NCBI RefSeq assembly: GCF_029625215.1
Contig: NZ_CP121197.1
Location: forward strand, 3,038,001 to 3,102,000
Length of the DNA: 64,000 nt
Reading direction: 5' to 3'
DNA from: Aurantibacillus circumpalustris
GTDB taxonomy: Bacteria; Bacteroidota; Bacteroidia; B-17B0; Aurantibacillaceae
The notes below the pieces were generated by a model. That model ran no database searches. It saw nothing but the letters and a program-made list of their open reading frames with translations, and was not told the DNA's origin. The stretch's first letter is position 1; every line of letters begins with the position of its first letter. The translations under genes were made by a program, and so were the position numbers. Positions 18,541 through 27,287 of the stretch are shown here, piece by piece.

Positions 18541-19364
18541 AAAGAAGTAAGATTTTTAGAATAATAAAAACTTATTGGTTAGATTTTATAAAATTTTGCT
18601 TTGGATCATTTCCTATGAAAGAAGAAATTGAAAAAAATGACAAAAGAAGTTATTTTGATAGGCACGCATTCGAAATAATAATTGTTGGGGCTATTGTTTT
18701 ATTTGTAATTGTCGTTCTTTTAATGTTTTCAGGTGTAATTGTTGGCACAACAGGTGATGCATTTAATGGTGTCGCTGGACCATTTATCTCTTTACTAGGC
18801 GCAATTTTGGTTTATCGTTCTTTTATGGCGCAGGTTAAATCCAATGAACAACAACAATTATCTAATTTAGAACAGCAAAAAGCAAATAGAATGATTGATT
18901 CTCAATGGTCATTCGATACATACCTAAGATTATTAAGAGAGGCGACAGATAGGTTTGAAGAAATTAAGATTTCACATGTTGTTAGTTATGGAGATAAAGT
19001 AGCTGATAATCAATATTACGGTAGAGAGGCATTTGAGAAAATAATCCAAAAGAACTGGTCAGAAATTTTAGGTGCAAAAAAAGCTTATACTGATCTTGCA
19101 ATTGTGTTGGAGGAATTAGTTTACCTAATTAGCATTATTAGTAAAACACCTTTTACGCAGAAGCATTATATAGCCTACAAGATTCTACGATTTCATAAAA
19201 ACAATTTAGAAAATTTAAATGATGAATTACTAGCGAGATTTAAAGAAACTAGCACGCCTAAGAACTATCAATTCACCAATGATTATTTTAATATACTGTA
19301 TGATAGATTGACTGAATTGCATAAAGAAGTGTTTCCCGAAAAAGAAAACATATCAGACATATAA
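18537..19364 (+). CDS. Membrane protein with cytoplasmic domain, abortive-infection-like
   Basis: A 275-residue protein with two transmembrane helices (about 45-65 and 78-98), then a coiled-coil rich in Gln and Asn, and a helical C-terminal domain of about 160 residues. The arrangement (helix pair, LLGAILVYRSFMAQ, then NEQQQL and SFDTYLRLL) recalls a family labelled putative phage abortive infection proteins in Bacteroidota, but I see no catalytic signature. It overlaps the preceding 83-residue membrane gene by 4 bases. The assignment is tentative. Confidence 0.5.
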   Translation: MKRSKIFRIIKTYWLDFIKFCFGSFPMKEEIEKNDKRSYFDRHAFEIIIVGAIVLFVIVVLLMFSGVIVGTTGDAFNGVAGPFISLLGAILVYRSFMAQVKSNEQQQLSNLEQQKANRMIDSQWSFDTYLRLLREATDRFEEIKISHVVSYGDKVADNQYYGREAFEKIIQKNWSEILGAKKAYTDLAIVLEELVYLISIISKTPFTQKHYIAYKILRFHKNNLENLNDELLARFKETSTPKNYQFTNDYFNILYDRLTELHKEVFPEKENISDI

Positions 19365-19379
19365 AGCTAGAGCGTGTTA

Positions 19380-19389
19380 CCCCCCCCCC
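19380..19389. repeat. Homopolymer run of ten C
   Basis: Ten consecutive C residues sit in otherwise AT-rich DNA just after the stop of the preceding gene, flanked by CTAGAG on both sides (19371 and 19390). It may be a slippage-prone tract or a sequencing-length uncertainty. It is not inside a recognised gene. Confidence 0.8.
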
Positions 19390-19472
19390 TAGAGACGTTT
19401 ATTTCTAGTAGATTTATGTTAATTTTCTCTATTTCAGAGGGTTAAATTGATTAAAATAGGTGCCTAATAATT

Positions 19473-19480
19473 TATCTTTG
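19473..19480 (+). promoter_or_regulatory. -7 promoter box
   Basis: TATCTTTG matches TAnnTTTG exactly and lies 25 bases before the ATG at 19506. A TTG at 19447-19449 could be the -33 element, with a rather long 23-base spacer. Confidence 0.5.
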
Positions 19481-19505
19481 TTTAAACCAATTAAAAGAAA
19501 ATTAA

Positions 19506-19934
19506 ATGATACCTAAAGAAAACAAATTCAAATATGCTGTAAAGTATATAATCAAAGCTGGCATTGAAAACAAACGAGATGAAATAAATGAAACAATTCT
19601 AAGTTCAAATATACTTTGTGAAACTAAGTATGATATTAGCAGGATTATAGATGTTCGAGCTGAATTAATACTTGACTTTCAGTCTGTAACTACATTCAAA
19701 GAGTATCTAAATTACCGAGCTAAAATTAATGTTGAAAAAACTGTGGCTCATAACACCGCTAAAGATGCAATGGCAGAAAACAATGGATTTATTGATAAAA
19801 GATTAATTGACGAAGAACACAGAACTGCATTAGAGTTAACAGATGCAATTAATGAATATCATAAGTTCGTCGCTTATGCGAGCAAAGGCGGTTTTCATCC
19901 AGACGACACTTTTTATGATTACGAAGAAAACTAA
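19506..19934 (+). CDS. Unknown 142-residue helical protein
   Basis: Not recognised. The product is mostly alpha-helical and charged, without membrane segment, signal peptide or Cys pairs. It has a good -7 box 25 bases upstream and is followed 64 bases later by a membrane coiled-coil gene on the same strand. It may be part of the small plus-strand group 18.3-22.7 kb. Confidence 0.55.
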   Translation: MIPKENKFKYAVKYIIKAGIENKRDEINETILSSNILCETKYDISRIIDVRAELILDFQSVTTFKEYLNYRAKINVEKTVAHNTAKDAMAENNGFIDKRLIDEEHRTALELTDAINEYHKFVAYASKGGFHPDDTFYDYEEN

Positions 19935-19998
19935 AGTCTAGAATATTTCCCCTAGTCTTTTTTCTTTATCTTTAATTAAACTCAAAATCACATCTATA

Positions 19999-20685
19999 AT
20001 GTTGTCACACTTAATTTATTCGTTAATAATAAACACATTGTGTATTTATCTTTTGTATAAAACTGAATACTTAAAGAAACTTGCGCAGAATAGAGCGGAT
20101 AAAGAAACGGCTAGGGAAACCGCATTTGAAACAAAGCTCGGTGAAAATCTAGCGACGAAACAGGATATTGCAGAAATTACATCTAAAATTGAAGAAGTCA
20201 AACAGAAATTTGATCTTAATAAAATCACCTATCAAATACAATATGCGAAACTTCACGAACGAAGAATGTCAATTATAGAACAGATGTATGAAATGGTGAT
20301 CATACTAAATAATCACTTAATGGATTATGTTTCTCCATTTCAGTCTTCAAAATCTGGAAAGCAAGAAGATTTTGAAAAGGAGCAATTAGATAAACAGACA
20401 AATACGTTTAATGCATATAATACACTCCTTCAATTCTATCATACTAAAAAGCTATTTTTTGACGACAATGTACGGCAAAAGGCAGAAGAGCTACTTAACT
20501 TGATAAGAAGTAAACTTTTGGATTTTACAAGTGTTGAGAGAATGAAATCATATGGTGTTATTCAAGCTGAACTCAAGGAACACTACGAAAAACGTCACCA
20601 AGCAGGTAATTTTATTTCTGAGGAATTTCCAAAATTATTGAATTCATTAGAAAAGGAATTCCAAAAAACTATTGGTGTTGAATAA
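19999..20685 (+). CDS. Membrane-anchored coiled-coil protein
   Basis: A 228-residue protein with one N-terminal transmembrane helix (about 4-20, ...IYSLIINTLCIYLLY), then a long charged coiled coil (about 25-75, with the ENLATKQDIAEITSKIEEVKQ heptad region that is common in membrane-anchored coiled-coil proteins), then a helical C-terminal domain. Likely anchored in the inner membrane with the bulk in the cytoplasm. Unknown function. Confidence 0.6.
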   Translation: MLSHLIYSLIINTLCIYLLYKTEYLKKLAQNRADKETARETAFETKLGENLATKQDIAEITSKIEEVKQKFDLNKITYQIQYAKLHERRMSIIEQMYEMVIILNNHLMDYVSPFQSSKSGKQEDFEKEQLDKQTNTFNAYNTLLQFYHTKKLFFDDNVRQKAEELLNLIRSKLLDFTSVERMKSYGVIQAELKEHYEKRHQAGNFISEEFPKLLNSLEKEFQKTIGVE

Positions 20686-20754
20686 GTCATGTATTTGTTA
20701 TTTAAGGTAGGAATAAGAAAAATATGAGCTAAAACTTTTTTTATATTTATATTT

Positions 20755-21420
20755 ATGAGTAACCCAATGGATATTAAGGTAGAAGTTCTTAAAACTTCGC
20801 TTTATTTAGAAAATATTACTTCAGCTTTCTTAGCAAAATTAATTGGAATAGATAACGTAAATGAAACCTATTCATTTAGTAATAAAGGTTCAGCATTATC
20901 ATTTAGTCAAAAAATCCATTTATTAATAGATGTTGGGGCATTAAGTAAAGAGGATAAAAATAAATTTTTTACATTTTTAGAAATAAGAAATCAGTTTATG
21001 CATAATATTAATGCAGAGAGCTATGAACAATGCGTGTCTTTTCTTTCAGGTAAAAAGAAATTTCTTTTGGAATATTACACACCCGAAGGCCCTTTGGACA
21101 CAGAAACACATTTAAAACTTTCTATTGATAAACTTTCCAAAGATATAGTGAAACTCACCAAAGAAATTTTTGATAAAATTCAAGTTAAAGTTCATTACGA
21201 AATAGATAATAAAGTTAAAGCGAGAACATATGAATTATTAGAAGGTCATTTACATCCTCTGAAAGAAGAGCTATTAAAAAAGATAGATAATGATGAATCA
21301 ATTGAACTGGCTACTAAATTACTCGATCTGGTTAATGTCTATATTAGAAGTGCTATTAAACGTTCTATACAAACTGTGCAGCAGGAAATTAATAGTGGAG
21401 AATTAAAATTTAAAAGTTAA
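20755..21420 (+). CDS. HEPN-like protein with Rx4H motif
   Basis: A 221-residue all-helical protein. Residues 78-83 read R-N-Q-F-M-H, the Rx4H motif of HEPN-type RNases; the surrounding LIDVGALSKEDKNKFFTFLEIRNQFMHN resembles the MltR/DUF4145-like group, which also has IRN-FAH in a four-helix bundle. HEPN proteins are frequent toxins or abortive-infection effectors, but MltR-type relatives are not nucleases, so activity is open. The C-terminal half is a long Lys/Glu-rich helical region. A 46-codon ORF starts 6 bases after its stop. Confidence 0.55.
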   Translation: MSNPMDIKVEVLKTSLYLENITSAFLAKLIGIDNVNETYSFSNKGSALSFSQKIHLLIDVGALSKEDKNKFFTFLEIRNQFMHNINAESYEQCVSFLSGKKKFLLEYYTPEGPLDTETHLKLSIDKLSKDIVKLTKEIFDKIQVKVHYEIDNKVKARTYELLEGHLHPLKEELLKKIDNDESIELATKLLDLVNVYIRSAIKRSIQTVQQEINSGELKFKS

Positions 21421-21425
21421 ATCAG

Positions 21426-21566
21426 ATGCGATTTATAGAAGATGCAAAATATTTTGGATTAGATTTTAATCCTAAGAATCCAGAAGAAGCTATGGAAGGA
21501 CTCATGAAAATCGGTAACATGACAATAGTATACAAACAAGATATTGCCAGCGCAACTTTAAAATAA
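21426..21566 (+). CDS. 46-residue small ORF between HEPN-like and DUF4238 genes
   Basis: ATG at 21426 opens a 46-codon frame (MRFIEDAKYFGLDF ... DIASATLK) ending TAA at 21564-21566. It starts 6 bases after the HEPN-like gene and ends 12 bases before the DUF4238 gene, filling the gap exactly and in the same direction. The composition is protein-like (acidic, with a helix-capping NPKNPEEA). It could be a small antitoxin-type partner, but that is a guess from position only. Confidence 0.45.
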   Translation: MRFIEDAKYFGLDFNPKNPEEAMEGLMKIGNMTIVYKQDIASATLK

Positions 21567-21577
21567 AAACAAACTTT

Positions 21578-22738
21578 ATGGCTGGTAAAAGCGAACATTT
21601 TGTTCCAAGGTTTCAGATAAGATTTTTTTCTGTCGACGCAGAAGAAAAGCATACAGGTATTTACAATCCTAATACTGGATTTTTTAAATCTTCTATCCCT
21701 CTGGAATCTCAGTGTCAAAAAGATAATTTTTACGGCGATAAGAGTAATAAGGTTGATGATCTCTTGGGTGAGGTTGAAACTGAAGCTGCACCTATTATTA
21801 AAAATATTGTTGAAACTGAAACTGCACCTAAAAGAACCTCTTCTGAATACCCCTGGTTGTTAATGTATACAATGGATATGGCATACAGAACAAAAGCAGT
21901 GTCAGACCAATTGGAACAAACAATGGAGAATTCAATCAAACAAATCATGAAGTATGATCCAGATTTTAAAGATTTTGACATTGAGGGTTCAAGGATTAAA
22001 ATGAAAAACGCTGCCTCGACTGGAATGTCTATAATTTGGAAACATGTCTTTTATGCAATTGATTTATCAGTAAAACTGATTGCGAATAAATCAGACACCA
22101 AATTTATTATGTCGGATAATCCAGTCATAAGATACAATCAGTTCCTTGAACAAAAGAAACACCCTTCTGGCCATTTGGCTCCGCTTCTTAAAGGCCTACA
22201 AATATTGTTCCCAATCTCACCAGACCTAATGCTTGTTTATTTTGACAAATGGGCTTATAATATTGGTAGCGAACATGAAATTGTATACTTGACTAATAAG
22301 TATGATGTCAACAAACTCAATGCACTACAGGTAATTAATTGTTCAGAATCAGTTTACTTTACGCACGAGATTACGAATAATTATTTAGTTGAGCTAAGGA
22401 ACAAATATCAGAAAGTCAGAGACACAAATTCTTCTGAAATGAAAATTGATACGATGGTGGCTGGGAACGGGAAAGGATACCTTCAGATGTATGAAGTGAA
22501 TGGAAATAAAGAAATTAATTTGAATCTATCTTTCATAAGGCAAACTAAACAAGCATTAAAGTATTCAGTTAAAGGGCCTGTTCCACCATTTCGTCATGAA
22601 GAACTTCGAAGCTTATTAAAACATAAAATGTCCGCCAAAGGAATTCCTACAGACATAATTCTTAAAAACTTAAATCCTGAATCCTTTAATGGGATAGATT
22701 TGGAAAGTGGTCAATTAAAAAAGGAATTTGTGAAGTAG
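21578..22738 (+). CDS. DUF4238 domain-containing protein
   Basis: A 386-residue protein that fits DUF4238: an N-terminal HFVPRFQIRFFS motif (residues 7-18), a QCQKDNFYGD segment near residue 46, and a KFIMSDNPVIRYN segment near residue 180. The family is widespread on mobile elements and in defence neighbourhoods; its biochemistry is unknown to me. The conserved His, Arg, Phe, Asp and Asn residues suggest an enzyme or nucleic-acid-binding role. It closes the plus-strand group with the HEPN-like gene and the 46-codon ORF. Confidence 0.85.
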   Translation: MAGKSEHFVPRFQIRFFSVDAEEKHTGIYNPNTGFFKSSIPLESQCQKDNFYGDKSNKVDDLLGEVETEAAPIIKNIVETETAPKRTSSEYPWLLMYTMDMAYRTKAVSDQLEQTMENSIKQIMKYDPDFKDFDIEGSRIKMKNAASTGMSIIWKHVFYAIDLSVKLIANKSDTKFIMSDNPVIRYNQFLEQKKHPSGHLAPLLKGLQILFPISPDLMLVYFDKWAYNIGSEHEIVYLTNKYDVNKLNALQVINCSESVYFTHEITNNYLVELRNKYQKVRDTNSSEMKIDTMVAGNGKGYLQMYEVNGNKEINLNLSFIRQTKQALKYSVKGPVPPFRHEELRSLLKHKMSAKGIPTDIILKNLNPESFNGIDLESGQLKKEFVK

Positions 22739-22844
22739 TGGCTTTCAATAGATTATATTATGAATAAACAAGCCCAAAAACGTTTAAGCATTTTTAAATT
22801 ATTTTTCCAAAACTTAAAATGGCTAAAGGAAGAAATTAGCTTTG

Positions 22845-23069
22845 TCATTTCTCAAGAGTAAAGTAATCTTCTACACTAATTAAGCATGTTTCCAAAGAAC
22901 CTGAAATTGCATCCAGAATTTTCTTGATGAATATTTCCTGTGACTCATTCACACTGTAATTAATTTTTGATATAAAATTGTATCCTTTGTTTTTGCAACC
23001 GTCCACACCATTCTCGTTATACTCAGCAACAGCATCTTCTCCATGTAAAAAGTAAAATGTTTGTTTCAT
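22845..23069 (-). CDS. Small protein of the 29-bp-element regulon
   Basis: A 74-residue unrecognised protein (start MKQTFYFLHGEDAVAEYN). What makes it credible is its promoter region: a full copy of the 29-bp element ends exactly 5 bases before its ATG, the same geometry as four genes of the 37-39 kb array, 14 kb away. No membrane segment or Cys pair. It is isolated, with plus-strand genes on both sides. Confidence 0.6.
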   Translation of the reverse strand: MKQTFYFLHGEDAVAEYNENGVDGCKNKGYNFISKINYSVNESQEIFIKKILDAISGSLETCLISVEDYFTLEK

Positions 23070-23074
23070 AACCT

Positions 23075-23103
23075 TATAGGGAATAAAGTAAAAAAAGAAT
23101 ATT
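23075..23103 (-). promoter_or_regulatory. 29-bp element, copy at 23.1 kb
   Basis: Reading toward the gene: AATATTCTTTTTT, variable middle, TTCCCTATA, then 5 bases, then ATG (23069). It is identical to the other copies at every fixed position. Confidence 0.85.
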
Positions 23104-23435
23104 ACTTGTTTTATGTACTTTACTTGTTTTACTTAAAATAAATATTGTTAAGTCATTTCAAACTTGCAAAAAGTTACATTTTGCCCCATTTTAACAAAAA
23201 ACCTATCCAGATATCTTACCCCAATCTTATCCCGCTATTTCTGGCAAAATACTTCTCAAATAGTTTTTAAGATTTTGTCCATTAATGGAACCAGGGGAAC
23301 CTTTTCAATTAATGTATTAGCTTCCTTCGCAGTATTATATGTTTTCCACGTATTGCCAATTAGATGCAGCTTGAAGATACTTTGGGTAGATTAATCAAAA
23401 AGTCAAGTTTTATTTCAATAAGTGTCTTGGATTTC
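23104..23435. other. Intergenic, no supported gene
   Basis: About 330 bases between divergent genes. Two copies of a TACTTTACTTGTTTTACTT-like phrase begin the stretch (about 23105-23140). A 76-codon plus-strand frame at 23164 and a 44-codon minus-strand frame at 23260-23390 exist, but neither has a start context or recognisable protein; the minus frame could be a decayed gene end. Confidence 0.4.
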
Positions 23436-23443
23436 TATCTTTG
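23436..23443 (+). promoter_or_regulatory. -7 promoter box
   Basis: TATCTTTG fits the TAnnTTTG consensus and lies 22 bases before the ATG at 23466. Confidence 0.5.
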
Positions 23444-23465
23444 AGAAACCAATTTTTATTAAGTC

Positions 23466-24356
23466 ATGAATTTTCCGTCTCCACCAACAGACAACCTCTA
23501 TAAATTTTTAGCTATTGCAGGAGTTACCTTGATTCTGGCTTGTATTTATTTACCTCCAATATTGATTGCTAATGTTGAAAATCAAAAAGAACTTATTGTC
23601 GAAGATTGGACGAGAGAGCAGCGACAGTTAAAGAAAGCTCAAATGTATATAGATTCAATTACCCTCCAAGAAAAAACTTTATTCAAAAGGTTCGACACAT
23701 TGCAAGCCTGGATTAAGAAGAAGAAGGTTGGTGTAATACCTTCTAATTTCGAACTTTTTTTAAGCAACATGGATATTTATCATTCAGCATCTTCAGATGT
23801 TAAAAACCAAATAGACCAAATCATCCAGCTTAAAGATAGACACATAAAAAAGCAAGAAGATGCAATGCTTTATTCACAAGATACTGCTCAAGCAATAGTT
23901 GATCTGGAGAATGTTAATCAGATATTAATATTTTCAATGTGGTTCGGACCGCTATGTGGTATTTGTCTTTCAGTATTTGGTTTTTATTTTTGGAGAACGA
24001 GGACACAAATCCCTCAAGACATAATTACTAAAGCCCAAGCAGAAGAATCTCACATATTTGAATGTTGTCAAAGCTGTTCAAGTGTATTTGCGGATATGCA
24101 GTTTTATCATATGTTAGAATACTCTGAAAAGAAAAAACTTGTCTATTGCGGAATTTGTTTTCACAATGGTGTATTCCTTGAACCTGACTTGAATTTGGCT
24201 CAAATGACAGAAAGAGTGGAGCAATATTGTAGAAAAAATAATGTTGAATACTTACGAAGAATACAGCAGAAAGAGAAGCTCAAGAACTTATTAAGATGGA
24301 AGAAGAAATTTATTCTTCCTCCTTCAAGTGTTTCTCTACCACCTTCATCCACTTAG
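23466..24356 (+). CDS. Two-helix membrane protein with C-terminal zinc-ribbon-like module
   Basis: A 296-residue protein. It has a transmembrane helix near residues 13-33, a charged helical periplasmic or cytoplasmic stretch (about 35-150), and a second helix (about 155-176). A Cys-rich segment follows with CCQSC (about 200-204) and, about 30 residues later, CGIC, arranged like a zinc ribbon; the C-terminal tail is basic. Topology places the zinc module on the same side as the N-terminus. I do not recognise the family. Confidence 0.6.
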   Translation: MNFPSPPTDNLYKFLAIAGVTLILACIYLPPILIANVENQKELIVEDWTREQRQLKKAQMYIDSITLQEKTLFKRFDTLQAWIKKKKVGVIPSNFELFLSNMDIYHSASSDVKNQIDQIIQLKDRHIKKQEDAMLYSQDTAQAIVDLENVNQILIFSMWFGPLCGICLSVFGFYFWRTRTQIPQDIITKAQAEESHIFECCQSCSSVFADMQFYHMLEYSEKKKLVYCGICFHNGVFLEPDLNLAQMTERVEQYCRKNNVEYLRRIQQKEKLKNLLRWKKKFILPPSSVSLPPSST

Positions 24357-24492
24357 CTCTTCTGAGTTATGAAATGTTTGCCGTCCCACTCTTCATTATT
24401 ATTTAGAATTCAAATACTGCACAATATTATTCTCACCTTCAACAAATCCTATTTTGTATAACAAGTCCAATTATGCCGAAGACACTCTCTTT

Positions 24493-24831
24493 ATGAACAA
24501 ATATGGTTCAAAGGACAATCTTAGCTTTCAGAAAAGGTTGAAAGAAGTATTAAACAAAGAGGGGTTCAAATTGATTGAATTACCTTACAATCCCTATGAA
24601 AACACAGATGGAGAAGAAGCACATGGGTTTTATATAAACTTTCCGCAAATGAAAGATTTTATTCTACTTCCTACATTTGGTAAAAGAGAGGATGAGTTAA
24701 GTATTAAGTTAATTAAGGACCTTTATTCTGGTTACACCTTTGAAAATATTGACTCAAGAGAGATTGCAAAAGAAGGCGGGGTTCTGAACTGTATAACCTG
24801 GAATATTAAGAATCAAAAAATCTTCGCTTAA
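24493..24831 (+). CDS. Agmatine-deiminase-like C-terminal fragment
   Basis: The frame corresponds only to the last quarter of the agmatine deiminase / Porphyromonas-type peptidylarginine deiminase family. It has a ...LPYNPYEN linker, FYINF with the following ILLPTFGKREDE strand (family: SYLNF...VIVPTFGD..D), YSGYTFENIDSREI, and the GGVLNCIT loop carrying the catalytic Cys. The Asp, Glu and His active-site residues from earlier in the fold are absent, and the 100 upstream bases hold no remnant. It is either a remnant of a lost gene or a standalone domain. I start it at the first in-frame ATG; a TTG 39 bases upstream is possible. Confidence 0.55.
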   Translation: MNKYGSKDNLSFQKRLKEVLNKEGFKLIELPYNPYENTDGEEAHGFYINFPQMKDFILLPTFGKREDELSIKLIKDLYSGYTFENIDSREIAKEGGVLNCITWNIKNQKIFA

Positions 24832-24854
24832 GCACTAAAATTTAATTCAGATTA

Positions 24855-27287
24855 CTAATCCTTGAGGGTTCCCTTTTCATATTTTTCGGTTTTGGTTACC
24901 TTTCCATTTTCATCATAATATTTTGATTTTCCGTTTCTTTCACTTTTTTCTATTTTGAAGGAAAGCATAACTTGACCATTAGGATATTTTTGAAGAAAGT
25001 TTCCAGAAAATGGTAACCCTGAACTAATAAAAAAATAATTTTCAACACCACCTATATTGTTTGTGAAACCTTGTGTTGTAAAAACGTTTTCATCTCTATA
25101 GTAGTGTTTCCAGATACCAATTTTTTCTTGATTATAAAGTGTTCCTTCAACGATAACGTTTCCACCTGCATCGTACTCTTTATGTTCACCGTCTGGGTAT
25201 CCATCCTTTCCATTAGATGTTTTCCCAGCCTTTAGATAAAAATCAAATTCGAAAAAATTGTGATTAATAGGTGAATTATTTCCTTTTTTAATTGTATAAA
25301 CTTGAGTGTTTCTACCCTCCTTTAAATAGTTAATGTAAAGACATTTATATTTTGTATTAGATTCTTCAAGTATATCAAATCTTCGAATAATATTTATTCC
25401 CAATGAGTCATAAACTATTAAGCTACTAAAACGACCATCTTCGAAATTCTTTTCTTCCTTAGGTTTGTTATTTAAATTATACTGTATCCATTTACCATTA
25501 AGCTTTCCGTTTTTATAACTTCGTCTTGAAATAATATTCTTTTCATTTATAAATTCTTCCCATACACCTAATTCCAAACCATTTGAATATAGTCCTCTAT
25601 AAAAAATATAAAGAGATTTTCCTTCATCATCATATAGTACATTGCTTTCCAGCCAGAGACCATCCTTTTCTCCGTTCACAAAATTACCTTTAGCCAAAAT
25701 TATCCCCAAAGAATCTTTCTCCTCAAAAGGACCATGCAAATCGTCATTTTTAAAATAATAAGTGTTTAATACTTTTTCATATTTCAAACTATTGCAGCTA
25801 TCTAATGGGTTTACGTTTCTATTTTCGGATGTATCACACATAATCTTAATACTGTTCAGGTAGCCATAACGTGTTTCTTTCCCATTCTTCTTTCCACTTT
25901 GGTAATTTTCTATTAAATATAAAAGTCCTGAATACGACATTGTAGCTCCTTTTTCTGAAACATACTTATCAAAATAATACCTCCACTCTCCAACTTTTAA
26001 ATCCTCATAAAATCGACCTTCTTTAATTATAGATCGTGAGATAGCGTAATACTGCCAGTAACCAGTCTTAAATCCATTTGAATAAAAACCTTTTACAATA
26101 AGTGGAGAGTTTGTTGTGTCGCCGTCAATCCGTCCAAAAAACAGGGTGTTCAAACTTGTAAAAACTAAATACTCTCCGTTTAACTGGTCCGCTTTGTAAT
26201 TACCAAATATTATACTGTCATTTTTTACTCGTTTAAAAGCACCTTCTTTCTCATTGTTTATGTAATTCGTAAACATTAGTAGCTCGGTCTTTTTGTCCGT
26301 AATTTTGAATGTCTGCCATAATCCTGATTTAGCATCATTTAAATATGTGCCAATTGTTTTAAGTGCTAATTTATTATCAATGTAGTCATACGCAATATAT
26401 TGTCCATCTAACAAGTCATTCTTAAAGTAGTATTCTTGATCAATAAATCCATTGTCATCATAAGTCTTAAATGCTCCACTTTTGATACCGTTTTTCAAAA
26501 AGCCTTCTAAAACAATTTTATTATTTTCAAAAATCTTGTAAAGACCGTTCTTCTCCCCATTTATATAATTAAATTCACTAATAATGTCACCATTTTCGTC
26601 ATACTCAATGGAATGCCCATGTTTATTTCCATTCAAAAAATTAGTATTTGATTTCACCTGTCCACTAGAATAATAGACTTTTGCATTGCCATGAATAACA
26701 TTATTTCTAAGCGTGTATTCATATGTTATATTTCCATTTTCATCAAAAGACTGTTTAAGTCCATTTTCATTATCATATACACCTTCTTTTTTAATTAATT
26801 CTACTGAATAAGCCGTTAGCGAATTTTCATCCTCACTGTAATTTTCTTTTTCCCGTTTCTCACTTATTAATGATATATAGAATTTTGCGTTCGAATACTT
26901 TGCAACAATTTGATTGTCCTCGATTGAGCTCTTAACTAAAACCATGCCAGCCGACGAAATGCTGCTTTTCAAAACATTGTAGTACTTTTTATTCGTAAAT
27001 GTGTAAAATATTTTATTCGGTAAATCTTCGAAAGTGTATAGATGAAACCATCCAGGCGCTCTATCATTATATGAGTTTTTATCAAAAGACCATGTTATCG
27101 TACTATAATGGTTATCATCACCTTTGCGAGAATCATGAAACTCCCAACCTTTTAACAATAGAACTTCATTAACTTCATCCCAGTTTTTTCTATTACACAA
27201 CGAAAACAATTCATTAAGAGATAAGCTTTGAGAATTTAAATTTAATGACACTAAAAATGTACTTAGTAATAAAATTATTTTTCTCAT
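24855..27287 (-). CDS. Large secreted MORN-repeat (YwqK-type) protein
   Basis: An 810-residue exported protein with a signal peptide (1-20). From about residue 170 to the end it consists of MORN_2/YwqK-type repeats of the form nG.k.G.w..Y..nG.i..e..y (for example NGNKHGHSIEYDENGDI, NGEKNGLYKIFENNKI, NGKLNGKWIQYN). The first 150 residues form a separate domain with a WHFDxxxxDR-like aromatic region. YwqK proteins are sometimes labelled antitoxins of cell-surface toxins, but in Bacteroidota they are mostly large envelope proteins of unknown role. It is monocistronic and convergent with the deiminase fragment. Confidence 0.85.
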   Translation of the reverse strand: MRKIILLLSTFLVSLNLNSQSLSLNELFSLCNRKNWDEVNEVLLLKGWEFHDSRKGDDNHYSTITWSFDKNSYNDRAPGWFHLYTFEDLPNKIFYTFTNKKYYNVLKSSISSAGMVLVKSSIEDNQIVAKYSNAKFYISLISEKREKENYSEDENSLTAYSVELIKKEGVYDNENGLKQSFDENGNITYEYTLRNNVIHGNAKVYYSSGQVKSNTNFLNGNKHGHSIEYDENGDIISEFNYINGEKNGLYKIFENNKIVLEGFLKNGIKSGAFKTYDDNGFIDQEYYFKNDLLDGQYIAYDYIDNKLALKTIGTYLNDAKSGLWQTFKITDKKTELLMFTNYINNEKEGAFKRVKNDSIIFGNYKADQLNGEYLVFTSLNTLFFGRIDGDTTNSPLIVKGFYSNGFKTGYWQYYAISRSIIKEGRFYEDLKVGEWRYYFDKYVSEKGATMSYSGLLYLIENYQSGKKNGKETRYGYLNSIKIMCDTSENRNVNPLDSCNSLKYEKVLNTYYFKNDDLHGPFEEKDSLGIILAKGNFVNGEKDGLWLESNVLYDDEGKSLYIFYRGLYSNGLELGVWEEFINEKNIISRRSYKNGKLNGKWIQYNLNNKPKEEKNFEDGRFSSLIVYDSLGINIIRRFDILEESNTKYKCLYINYLKEGRNTQVYTIKKGNNSPINHNFFEFDFYLKAGKTSNGKDGYPDGEHKEYDAGGNVIVEGTLYNQEKIGIWKHYYRDENVFTTQGFTNNIGGVENYFFISSGLPFSGNFLQKYPNGQVMLSFKIEKSERNGKSKYYDENGKVTKTEKYEKGTLKD

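Noticed and set aside
22760-22861. 33-codon ORF (MNKQAQKRLSIFKLFFQ)
   Set aside because: Possible small peptide, but it overlaps the end of the convergent 22845-23069 gene and has no independent support.
23164-23394. 76-codon plus-strand open frame
   Set aside because: It has no promoter or leader, its composition is not protein-like, and it lies in the divergent gap next to the 29-bp element.
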